Of a stretch of DNA of 40,134 nucleotides, positions 34,205 through 40,134 are shown one piece after another. The notes under the pieces were generated by a model. That model was not told the DNA's origin, ran no database searches, and worked only from the letters and a program-made list of their open reading frames with translations. This stretch comes from Rubrivivax sp. (GTDB lineage Bacteria > Pseudomonadota > Gammaproteobacteria > Burkholderiales > Burkholderiaceae_C). A program made the translations under genes and the position numbers. The first letter of the stretch is position 1. Each line of letters opens with the position of its first letter. The stretch covers positions 1-40,134 of the forward strand of contig JALHMT010000049.1 in NCBI GenBank assembly GCA_022843905.1, given 5' to 3'.

Positions 34205-35092
34205 AACTTCGACTGGGCCCTGGTGCGCAGCTTCGTTGCCGTGCTCGACGCCGGCAGCCTGATGGGCGCAGCGCGCAAGCTGGGCGCCAGGCAGCCCACG
34301 CTGTCGCGCCATGTCGCCGAGCTGGAAGCACAGCTCGGTGCGCCGCTGTTCGAGCGCACCGGCCGTGGCGTGACGCCCACCGCCGCAGGGCTGGCCATCG
34401 CCGAAGCGGCACGCCGCATGGAGGCCGGCGCCGAGCAGCTGTCGCGCACGCTGGCGGGGCAGCGCGACGCCACCACCGGCACGGTGCGCATCACCAGCAG
34501 CCAGGTGGCGTCCACCTGGCTGCTGCCGCAGGTGCTGGCGCAGCTGCGCGAGGCCGAGCCGGGCATCCAGATCGAGCTCGTGGCATCCAACCAGCTCAGC
34601 AACCTGCTGCGCCGCGAGGCCGACATCGCCGTGCGCATGGTGCGGCCGGCGCAGAGCTCGCTGGTGGCGCGCAAGCTGGCCGATCTGCCCATCGTGGCCG
34701 CCGCGCATGCCAGCTACCTGGAGCGCGCCGGCACGCCGCGGCTGCCGCAGGACCTGCTGCAGCACACGCTGATCGGCTACGACCGCGACGACACCATCGA
34801 ACGCGGCTTCGCCCGGCTGGGCCTGGCCTTGCCGCGCGAGCGTTTCGCGCTGCGCACCGACGACCAGGTGGCCTACGGCCGCCTGCTGGCCGCCGGTGCG
34901 GGCATCGGCTTCGTCGCCGCGTACAACCTGCACCACTGGCCCGGCGTGCAAGCGCTGCTGCCCATGCTGCAGATCCCGCCGCTGCCCTGCTGGCTGGCGG
35001 TGCACCGCGAGATCCGCTCCAGCAAGGTGGTGCGGCGGGTCTACGACTTCCTGGCGGTTGCCATACCGCAGGCGTTGCGGGAGATGGACTGA
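34193..35092 (+). CDS. LysR-family transcriptional regulator
   Basis: A 299-residue LysR protein: N-terminal winged helix-turn-helix (about 8-66, FVAVLDAGSLMGAARKLGAR, PTLSRHVAELEAQLGAPLFE), linker helix, then the effector domain of periplasmic-binding-protein fold (about 95-295, TGTVRITSSQVASTWLLPQV). The domain style is that of regulators next to oxidoreductase genes. It is divergent from the NAD(P)-binding gene; the perfect inverted repeat at its start is the probable autoregulatory site. It ends 4 bases before the stop of the convergent membrane-protein gene. The inducer is unknown. Confidence 0.92.
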   Translation: MTTSNFDWALVRSFVAVLDAGSLMGAARKLGARQPTLSRHVAELEAQLGAPLFERTGRGVTPTAAGLAIAEAARRMEAGAEQLSRTLAGQRDATTGTVRITSSQVASTWLLPQVLAQLREAEPGIQIELVASNQLSNLLRREADIAVRMVRPAQSSLVARKLADLPIVAAAHASYLERAGTPRLPQDLLQHTLIGYDRDDTIERGFARLGLALPRERFALRTDDQVAYGRLLAAGAGIGFVAAYNLHHWPGVQALLPMLQIPPLPCWLAVHREIRSSKVVRRVYDFLAVAIPQALREMD

Positions 35093-35096
35093 GCGT

Positions 35097-35669
35097 TCAG
35101 CGGTCGATCGTGCCGGGGCGGCTCACGCGCCCGTGCAGGCGCATCGCGCTGCGCGCCAGGTACAGCACGATGACCGTGCCGGCGATGTCGCCGGCCAGCA
35201 TCGGCAGCAGGCCGCTGAGCGGGTCGCCGCGCTGGTCGCTGGCCCAATAGAACAGGTTGTGCAGCATCACGCTCGCCGCGGCGCTGGCCAGCGCCAGCAG
35301 GGCCAGATGGCGCGAGCCGAGGCCGCACAGGCTGGACGGCAACCGCAAGCGGCGCAGCATCAGCCCGACGGCCAGCAGCGGCGCCAGCGCCGAGCAGGCG
35401 GCGATGCCGAGAGCCTTGTGCAAGGGCGCCTCTTCGATCATCGACATCGTGAAGACGCCGCCCAGGAAGAGCCCCAGCGCGCCGGCCCAGCCGAACAGCA
35501 GCACCGCCAGCAGACGCACGGCGGCAGGCAGGAAGATCCAGCTGACGCCTTCGGCCCAGTCGAGGGCACTGAACCACCAGGTGTTGAGCTGGTACAGCAC
35601 TATCCAGGCTGCCATCGTCAGCCCGGCTGCGAGGCTGAAGTCGGCGGCACGCGATCCGTACGGGCTCAT
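35097..35669 (-). CDS. Polytopic membrane protein of unknown function
   Basis: A 190-residue protein with about five or six hydrophobic helices (LAAGLTMAAWIVLYQLN, AAVRLLAVLLFGWAGALGLFLG, ACSALAPLLAVGLML, LALLALASAAASVMLHNLFYW, MLAGDIAGTVIVLYLA). The pattern recalls MASE1-type sensor membrane domains, but there is no attached signalling domain and I do not assign it. ATG at 35669 is used; the open frame continues to 35726 with an unlikely head. It is convergent with the LysR gene. Confidence 0.65.
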   Translation of the reverse strand: MSPYGSRAADFSLAAGLTMAAWIVLYQLNTWWFSALDWAEGVSWIFLPAAVRLLAVLLFGWAGALGLFLGGVFTMSMIEEAPLHKALGIAACSALAPLLAVGLMLRRLRLPSSLCGLGSRHLALLALASAAASVMLHNLFYWASDQRGDPLSGLLPMLAGDIAGTVIVLYLARSAMRLHGRVSRPGTIDR

Positions 35670-35709
35670 GCGGACATCGTAACCGCGGCCGTGACAGGCC
35701 CCAAGGGCA

Positions 35710-36048
35710 TCAGCCCTTGGCGGCAAGGTCGATGCAGCGGCTGAGTTCGGCGTAGTAGCGCTCGGCCAGCGGCGTAAGCTGGATGTACTTGGTGCGCTGG
35801 TCGCCCGGCTTCTCGGCGTACGCGATCAGGCCCTTGGAGTGCAGCGCCTTCAGGCGCCGATGCACGGTGGACGGCGAGGTGTCGGCCGAGCCGTTCATGG
35901 CCTGCAGCACCGTCACTTCCCGGCCCGCCCCGAGCAGGCTGGCCAGTCCGTTGAGCAGGCGCTCCTCCACCGGGTCCAGCACCGGGATGGCAGGCAGCCC
36001 GCGGATGGCACTGGCCAGGTTGAGGAATCGGAGGTAGGTCTGCGGCAC
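35710..36048 (-). CDS. Winged-helix (MarR-like) regulator
   Basis: A 112-residue protein, GTG start at 36046-36048. Residues about 18-95 form a winged helix with LLNGLASLLGAGREVTVLQA, the recognition helix SPSTVHRRLKALHSKGLI and the wing EKPGDQRTKYIQLTPLAERY, typical of MarR regulators. It is shorter than most MarR proteins (about 140), lacking part of the dimerisation helix at the N-terminus. It is divergent from the RidA-like gene with 252 bp between, and a 16-bp palindrome in that gap is its candidate operator. The ligand is unknown. Confidence 0.75.
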   Translation of the reverse strand: MPQTYLRFLNLASAIRGLPAIPVLDPVEERLLNGLASLLGAGREVTVLQAMNGSADTSPSTVHRRLKALHSKGLIAYAEKPGDQRTKYIQLTPLAERYYAELSRCIDLAAKG

Positions 36049-36198
36049 GGCAAGGTCGGGGAGCGCCGGACACCAGGCCCGGGATGCGCGATTGTAGGGA
36101 GCCGACTGCCCCAGTGCTGTGCAGCATCACCGCTCTGCAGCATGCACCGACGCCGGCGCCCCTTGGTTTACCCCTATCGGTCCCGGTGGCGCTTGCCG

Positions 36199-36214
36199 CG
36201 CAAAATGGTTTGCG
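36199..36214. promoter_or_regulatory. Candidate operator of the winged-helix regulator
   Basis: Perfect inverted repeat CGCAAA-ATGG-TTTGCG in the divergent region between the winged-helix regulator (starts at 36048) and the RidA-like gene (starts at 36301). Its size and position suit a MarR dimer site. A second, weaker repeat (AACCG 36240-36244, CGGTT 36252-36256) is downstream. Confidence 0.45.
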
Positions 36215-36300
36215 AAATGACAATCATCGGCAGCTTGAAAACCGATCCTTCCGGTTCCGCAAGCCCCACGAAACCCCCACTCCGAAACTCAAGGATGACG

Positions 36301-36753
36301 ATGAAGCTTTCCCGCCTGACCCTGGCCGCCAGCGTCCTGTCCGTGGCCGTGCTCACCGGTTGCGCTGCCCCCGGCGGCAAGATCATTCATACGACGAACA
36401 AGATCTACCCGGCGATCGGCCCGTACTCGCAGATGGTGCAGTCCGGCAACACCTACTACCTGTCGGGCGTGATCCCGCTCAACGCCGCCGGCAACGCGGT
36501 GCAGGGCACCACGATCGAAGAGCAGACGAAACTGGTGCTGGACTACATCGGCGAGGTGCTGAAGGCGCAGGGCATGACGTACAGCAACGTCGTGATGTCC
36601 AACGTGTTCCTGAAGGACCTCAACGAGTTCGCCAAGATGAATGCCGTCTACGCCGAGTACTTCAAGACCGCACCGCCGGCGCGGGCGACGGTCGAGGTCG
36701 CGCGCCTGCCGCGCGACGTGAAGATCGAGATTGCGGTGATCGCCACCAAGTAG
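36301..36753 (+). CDS. RidA-family protein with lipoprotein signal
   Basis: A 150-residue protein: signal peptide and lipobox MKLSRLTLAASVLSVAVLTGC (C21, next residue Ala, so outer-membrane sorting is expected), then a complete RidA domain (about 34-150). Residues equivalent to the active-site set of E. coli RidA are present: Y42 (IGPYSQ), S55 (LSGVIPLN), R128 (PPARATVEV) and E143 (VKIEIAVIA). RidA hydrolyses reactive enamine/imine intermediates released by PLP enzymes, normally in the cytosol. ATG at 36301 is chosen because AAGGA lies 5 bases before it; ATG at 36295 is the alternative. The next gene, 146 bp on, encodes an exported PLP enzyme. Confidence 0.88.
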   Translation: MKLSRLTLAASVLSVAVLTGCAAPGGKIIHTTNKIYPAIGPYSQMVQSGNTYYLSGVIPLNAAGNAVQGTTIEEQTKLVLDYIGEVLKAQGMTYSNVVMSNVFLKDLNEFAKMNAVYAEYFKTAPPARATVEVARLPRDVKIEIAVIATK

Positions 36754-36899
36754 CAAACCGGCCCGGCAACACGCGGCTCGCCGCGCCTGCACCCTGATTC
36801 CCTGGCTTCGACCGCCGGACAGCGCTTGCGCCCCGGCAGGGCGGAGCCTTGCCGTCCCTCGGACCCTTCGGGCCCGAGCTCACCCCCGAAGGAGCCCTC

Positions 36900-38489
36900 A
36901 TGCAGAACGCACCTCTTCCACAGACCTCACCCGACACCGTGCTGTTCACCGAAGAACAGATCCGCGCCTGGTCGCCCAAGCGCCGCGACTTCATGCGCAT
37001 GCTGGGCCTGGGCGCGGGCGCCATCACCGTCGGTGGCCTGGCAGGCTGCGGCGGCGCCAACGCCAACGGCGCCGCCGACGTGCTGCGCGCGCAGCTGCTC
37101 GCCGACGAGGCCTTCTGGACCTCGGTGCAGGGCCGCTTCACGCTGAACCCCGGCAAGCTGTTCATGAACATCGGCACCGCCGGCTCGATGCCGCGCTCGG
37201 TGGTCGAGCGCTACAACGCCGAGAACATCGTGTACGCCGCCGAGTCGCAGAACGGCTACACCAACTTCGCCACGCAGCGTGCGGCCATGGCGCCCGGCTT
37301 CGGCGTCGGCACCGACGAACTCGTGATCAGCGGCAACACCTCGGACGGCATGAGCAAGGTGCTGCTGGGCATTCCCTGGCAGGCCGGCGACGTGGTGATC
37401 ACCACCAACCACGAGCACCCGGGCGGTACGGTGCCGCTGGGCATCGCGGTGGAGCGCTACGGCATCATCGTGCGGCAGGTGCGCCTGCCCACCGGCGAAG
37501 GCTCGGTGATGCTCAACGACGGCACCATGGCCGAGCACAACGCCGCCCTCTACGGCAAGCTGTTCCGCGACGAGGTGGTGGCCGCGCGTGCCGCGGGCCA
37601 GCGCGTGCGCGCCATCATGTGGTCGTCGCCGACCTTCCTGACGGGCATCATGCTGCCCATCCCAGAGATCATGAAGGTGTGCAAGGAGTTCAACCTGATC
37701 TCCATCTGCGACGGTGCCCACCTGCCGGGCATGATGGCCTACAACTACGGCGACCTGGGCGTGGACTTCATGGCCGGCGCGGCGCACAAGTGGCAGTGCG
37801 CGCCGGGCGGCACCGGCATCCTGGTCGTGCGCAACCGTGCGCGCGCCAACGCCGCGGCAACCCTGCCGGCCTATTACCCGGTGGTTACCAGCAGCGGCAG
37901 CTCGGTGGCCGGCACCTTCGGCACACGCCCGCCGCGCGTCGGCGGCGGCGGCACGGTGCCCTGGACCCAGCGCGGCGACTACGACATCGCCGCGGCGATG
38001 CAGTCGATCGGCTCGATGAACGTGCCCGCCTTCAACGGCGTGGCGCAGGCCTGCGCCGACTGGGATTCGATGGGCCGCAAGCGCATCGAGACCTATGTGC
38101 TGGGCCTGTCCTCGTACTTCAAGGAACGCATCATGGAGATCTGGGGCCCGGGCGCCCTGTACTCCCCGCGCGACGCCGGACTGCTGTCGGCGCTGACCTC
38201 GTTCAACCCCTTCTTCGGGCTGGACGGCACGCGCAACCTGATCGCGCGCAGCACGGCGACCAACGCCACCATCACCGCGTCGCCGTCGAACGCGCTGGTG
38301 GCCCGACTGAACGAGCAGAACATCATCGTGCGCAACACCACCACGCCGCGCATCAGCGGCGCGGGGACGACGCAGAACGTGTTCCCGATCCGCGTCTCCA
38401 CGCACCTGTGGCACGACCCCAACGACGTCGACCGGCTGCTGAATGCCGTTCGCGTCGCAGCCGTCGACATCGTCAACGCCGCGAACTGA
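36900..38489 (+). CDS. Tat-exported PLP enzyme, class V aminotransferase fold (isopenicillin-N-epimerase/PvdN-like)
   Basis: A 529-residue protein. The N-terminus has a twin-arginine signal (KRRDFMRMLGLGAGAITVGG, R28-R29) followed by LAGC (C50), so it is a probable Tat lipoprotein. The rest is a fold-type I class V aminotransferase domain: NHEHPGGTVP, D271 and H274 in SICDGAHLPG, and the PLP lysine K297 in AGAAHKWQCAPGG. Tat export fits a cofactor-loaded PLP enzyme, as known for periplasmic PvdN. The C-terminal domain includes SALTSFNPFFGLDG. The substrate is unknown; epimerase, lyase and transaminase are all possible. AAGGAG lies 6 bases before the ATG. It probably forms an operon with the RidA lipoprotein. 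Confidence 0.87.
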   Translation: MQNAPLPQTSPDTVLFTEEQIRAWSPKRRDFMRMLGLGAGAITVGGLAGCGGANANGAADVLRAQLLADEAFWTSVQGRFTLNPGKLFMNIGTAGSMPRSVVERYNAENIVYAAESQNGYTNFATQRAAMAPGFGVGTDELVISGNTSDGMSKVLLGIPWQAGDVVITTNHEHPGGTVPLGIAVERYGIIVRQVRLPTGEGSVMLNDGTMAEHNAALYGKLFRDEVVAARAAGQRVRAIMWSSPTFLTGIMLPIPEIMKVCKEFNLISICDGAHLPGMMAYNYGDLGVDFMAGAAHKWQCAPGGTGILVVRNRARANAAATLPAYYPVVTSSGSSVAGTFGTRPPRVGGGGTVPWTQRGDYDIAAAMQSIGSMNVPAFNGVAQACADWDSMGRKRIETYVLGLSSYFKERIMEIWGPGALYSPRDAGLLSALTSFNPFFGLDGTRNLIARSTATNATITASPSNALVARLNEQNIIVRNTTTPRISGAGTTQNVFPIRVSTHLWHDPNDVDRLLNAVRVAAVDIVNAAN

Positions 38490-38501
38490 GCCCGCGCGTG
38501 G

Positions 38502-38517
38502 CACGCCGGGAGGCGTG
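38502..38517 (+). terminator. Hairpin after the PLP-enzyme gene
   Basis: Arms CACGCC (38502-38507) and GGCGTG (38512-38517) with a GGGA loop, 13 bases beyond the stop. Weak alone; together with the palindrome that follows it probably ends the transcript. Confidence 0.35.
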
Positions 38518-38528
38518 TCGCGGCTGGC

Positions 38529-38552
38529 GAAGGGCGGCCGCGGCCGCCCTTC
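38529..38552. terminator. 24-bp perfect palindrome between convergent genes
   Basis: GAAGGGCGGCCG followed by its exact complement CGGCCGCCCTTC, overlapping the stop codon of the CYTH gene (TGA at 38551-38553). The position between convergent genes suggests a bidirectional terminator; there are few T residues. Confidence 0.55.
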
Positions 38553-39066
38553 AGTCGGGTTGGGCCAGCAAGTCCAGATAGGCCCCGGCCACACGCGGCG
38601 CGGCGGCCAGGCCGAGCTCGCGCATCAAGGCTTCGGCGATGGTCACGCCATCGGCATCGCTTTGGCCCTCGCCCAGCACCACTTCCAGCTCCATGTGGTC
38701 GGGCAGCCCCTCGACGCGGTCGAGGTGGATGCGCGTGGCGCCCACCCTCAGCAGCCAGCGACGCTTGCGCACGCGGCCCAGCAGGCCGTTGGCGCGCACC
38801 AGGGCCTCGCGCAGCGCATCGGGGTCGGACACCGGCACGCGCACGTAGTCGCTGGCCTTGGCCTCGCCGGCGTCGGGCCGGTGGTAGTGGATGAGTTCTC
38901 CGCTGCCGTCGGCGAACACCCGCAGCTTGAGCCGACCGCTTTGCACCCGGAAGAAGCTGTCGTCCTGATCGATCACCTGCGGCTCGCAGCCTGCCAGCGC
39001 GCGGGCGCGAGGCAGCCGCGCCTCGACGCTGTCGATGCGCGCCTTGATCTCGATGTTTCGCGGCAC
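38551..39066 (-). CDS. CYTH-domain protein (class IV adenylate cyclase/thiamine-triphosphatase fold)
   Basis: A 171-residue protein with the N-terminal NIEIKAR strand (the first Glu of the ExExK motif is Asn here), SGRLKLRVFADGSGELIHYHR, RKRRWLLRVGATRIHLDRVE and HMELEVVL, the paired Glu/Arg/Lys strands of the triphosphate tunnel. The enzyme probably binds a triphosphate with Mg2+; thiamine triphosphatase, nucleoside triphosphatase and CyaB-like cyclase are all possible. It starts 6 bases after the FrnE-like gene stop, on the same strand. The stop codon is inside a 24-bp palindrome. Confidence 0.82.
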   Translation of the reverse strand: MPRNIEIKARIDSVEARLPRARALAGCEPQVIDQDDSFFRVQSGRLKLRVFADGSGELIHYHRPDAGEAKASDYVRVPVSDPDALREALVRANGLLGRVRKRRWLLRVGATRIHLDRVEGLPDHMELEVVLGEGQSDADGVTIAEALMRELGLAAAPRVAGAYLDLLAQPD

Positions 39067-39072
39067 GGCAGG

Positions 39073-39717
39073 TCAGGCCGACGGTGCAGCGGCCTCTGCA
39101 GCGATCTGGCGCAGCGCCTTTTCGAAGACCTCGGGCGGCTGGCCGCCCTGGATGAGGTGGCGCTGGTCGATGATGATGGCCGGCACCGAGTTGATGCCGG
39201 CCTTCTGGAAGAACTGCTCGGCCTCGCGCACCTCGGCGGCGAAGGCGTCGCCGGTGACGATCTCGCGCGCGCGCTCAGCGTCCAGGCCCACGTCGCCGGC
39301 CAGTTCCACGAGCACGTCGGCGGCACCCGGATTGCGTCCCTCCCCGTGGTAAGCCTGCAACAGGGCGTGCTTGAGCTCGCGCTGCTTGCCTTCCAGTCCG
39401 GCCCAGAACAGCACGCGGTGCGCGTCGAAGGTGTTCCACACGCGGGTGCGCTCGCCGAAGCTGAAGCCCACGGCGGCGCCGCGGGCCCGGATGTTGGCCT
39501 GGTTCTGCTTGATCTGCTCGGCGCTGATGCCGTACTTGTCGGACAGGTACTTCAGCGTGTCCGCGCCTTCCGCGGCCATCGTGGGGTTCAGTTCGAAAGG
39601 CTGGAAGTGCAGCTCGACGGCGATGTCGTCGCCGATGTTTTCCAGGGCGCGTTCGAGGGCGTTGAGGCCCACGGCGCACCACGGGCAGGCCACGTCGGAA
39701 ACGAAGTCGATGCGCAT
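39073..39717 (-). CDS. DsbA-family oxidoreductase, FrnE-like
   Basis: A 214-residue thioredoxin-fold protein without a signal peptide, so cytoplasmic. The active site is C11-P-W-C14 (SDVACPWCAVG), followed by FQPFELNPTM and the cis-proline in INSVPAIIID. FrnE/2-hydroxychromene-isomerase-like DsbA members act as cytosolic disulfide isomerases in oxidative stress or polyketide pathways. The CPWC motif supports redox activity. It is the first gene of a pair with the CYTH protein (gap 6 bp). Confidence 0.88.
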   Translation of the reverse strand: MRIDFVSDVACPWCAVGLNALERALENIGDDIAVELHFQPFELNPTMAAEGADTLKYLSDKYGISAEQIKQNQANIRARGAAVGFSFGERTRVWNTFDAHRVLFWAGLEGKQRELKHALLQAYHGEGRNPGAADVLVELAGDVGLDAERAREIVTGDAFAAEVREAEQFFQKAGINSVPAIIIDQRHLIQGGQPPEVFEKALRQIAAEAAAPSA

Positions 39718-39828
39718 GGCAATCTCGCTAGGGTGTCGGGAGTCGAAAGTGTAAGGAGCTGGACGTCAAGATCCCGCGGCCAGGATGCCGTCTCGCCCGA
39801 CAGGGCGGCGGCACCATCCAGCGAACGC

Positions 39829-39962
39829 CGCGGAGGGGCTTTGCCCGGCCGCTGGCGTTGCCCCCTTGAGGTGGGCTGAGCCCGGACGCAAGGGGCCGGA
39901 AGGCCTCTTGCGCCTGGCGAAGGCCAGCCCGCGATTCCACGCGGGCTGGCGCGCGAAGCGCG
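39829..39962. repeat. Structured intergenic element with three successive hairpins
   Basis: In the 255-bp gap after the permease stop lie three stems: AACGCC...GGCGTT around 39824-39859, with an inner GGGGC/GCCC; CGCAAGGGGCC (39887-39897) with GGCCTCTTGCG (39902-39912, one G-T type mismatch); and GCCAGCCCGC (39923-39932) with GCGGGCTGGC (39941-39950, perfect). The composition resembles dispersed intergenic repeats of Burkholderiales. I see no gene in it. Confidence 0.5.
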
Positions 39963-39972
39963 TAGGGGGTGG

Positions 39973-40134
39973 TCAACGTCTCCTGGCGAGTTTAGGGTCC
40001 ATCAGGTCGCGCAGACCGTCGCCGATGAGGTTCAGCCCCAGCACCGACAGCACGATGGCCACCCCGGGATAGACCGCCAGCATCGGCGCCTGGAACATCT
40101 GCGTCTGCGCTTCGTTGAGCATGCGCCCCCAGCT
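39973..40134 (-). CDS. ABC transporter permease, DppC/OppC type (C-terminal part)
   Basis: The last 53 residues of a permease, cut by the window edge. WGRMLNEAQTQMFQAPMLAV, YPGVAIVLSVLGLNLIGDGL and RDLMDPKLARRR are the EAA-loop end, final membrane helix and hallmark C-terminus of dipeptide/oligopeptide importer C subunits. On the minus strand it reads towards the DppD/DppF-like genes 7.8 kb away, which lack permeases, so it may belong to the same importer. The stop at 39973-39975 is followed by the structured intergenic element. Confidence 0.88.
   Translation of the reverse strand, partial: SWGRMLNEAQTQMFQAPMLAVYPGVAIVLSVLGLNLIGDGLRDLMDPKLARRR

Noticed and set aside
33115..34692. Longer minus-strand frame extending the NAD(P)-binding gene upstream to 34692
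   Set aside because: The extension is antisense to the LysR gene; the Rossmann motif begins right after the ATG at 34101.
39923..39950. Inverted repeat as integron attC or phage attachment site
   Set aside because: No integrase, no conserved attC core sites and no tRNA gene nearby; it is better treated as a structured intergenic repeat.

Overview
This is a GC-rich (about 70% by eye), gene-dense chromosomal window. The codon usage, the ABC-transporter set and close family resemblances point to a betaproteobacterium of the order Burkholderiales, of the Rubrivivax/Leptothrix/Ideonella kind. The assignment is by pattern recognition only. No rRNA, tRNA, CRISPR array, IS element or prophage was seen.

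Layout. 1-6.8 kb: the 3' end of a fused isobutyryl-CoA mutase (icmF), a TPR-diguanylate cyclase, an EEP nuclease/phosphatase plus AhpD-like pair, a DGPF/YCII protein with its ECF42-type sigma factor, and a secreted triple beta/gamma-crystallin protein. 6.8-10.6 kb: ATPase and two permeases of a BMP-family (nucleoside-type) ABC importer. The two permease genes are separated by four 62-bp tandem repeats, each a 20-codon ORF whose stop overlaps the next start. 10.7-18.6 kb: an accessory-looking block with an RHH/PIN toxin-antitoxin pair, two tandem paralogous LuxR-type regulators that share an 18-bp palindrome, a fatty-acid-desaturase remnant, a zinc-ribbon membrane protein (DUF3667), and a coupled DUF1800/DUF1501 pair. 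18.7-20.4 kb: a HAD dehalogenase and the BMP solute-binding protein, probably the binding protein for the importer 9 kb away.

20.7-27.4 kb: katG, an intact ParD antitoxin beside a decayed ParE, an AEC exporter, a GST, a DUF1992 protein and a TTC38-like TPR protein. 27.4-32.2 kb: an amidase, a family-5 solute-binding protein and two oligopeptide-type ATPases (dppF/dppD-like), with no permeases. The C-terminus of a matching DppC-type permease is at the very end of the window, so this importer also appears split, by the 32.3-39.9 kb block.

That second block holds an NAD(P)-binding protein and a membrane protein divergent from a LysR regulator, a winged-helix regulator divergent from a lipoprotein-type RidA, a Tat-exported PLP enzyme of the isopenicillin-N-epimerase/PvdN type, and a CYTH plus FrnE/DsbA-like pair. 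The most interesting items are the chained mini-ORF array inside the permease operon, the envelope-targeted RidA plus PLP-enzyme pair, and several strong inverted repeats at regulator promoters.
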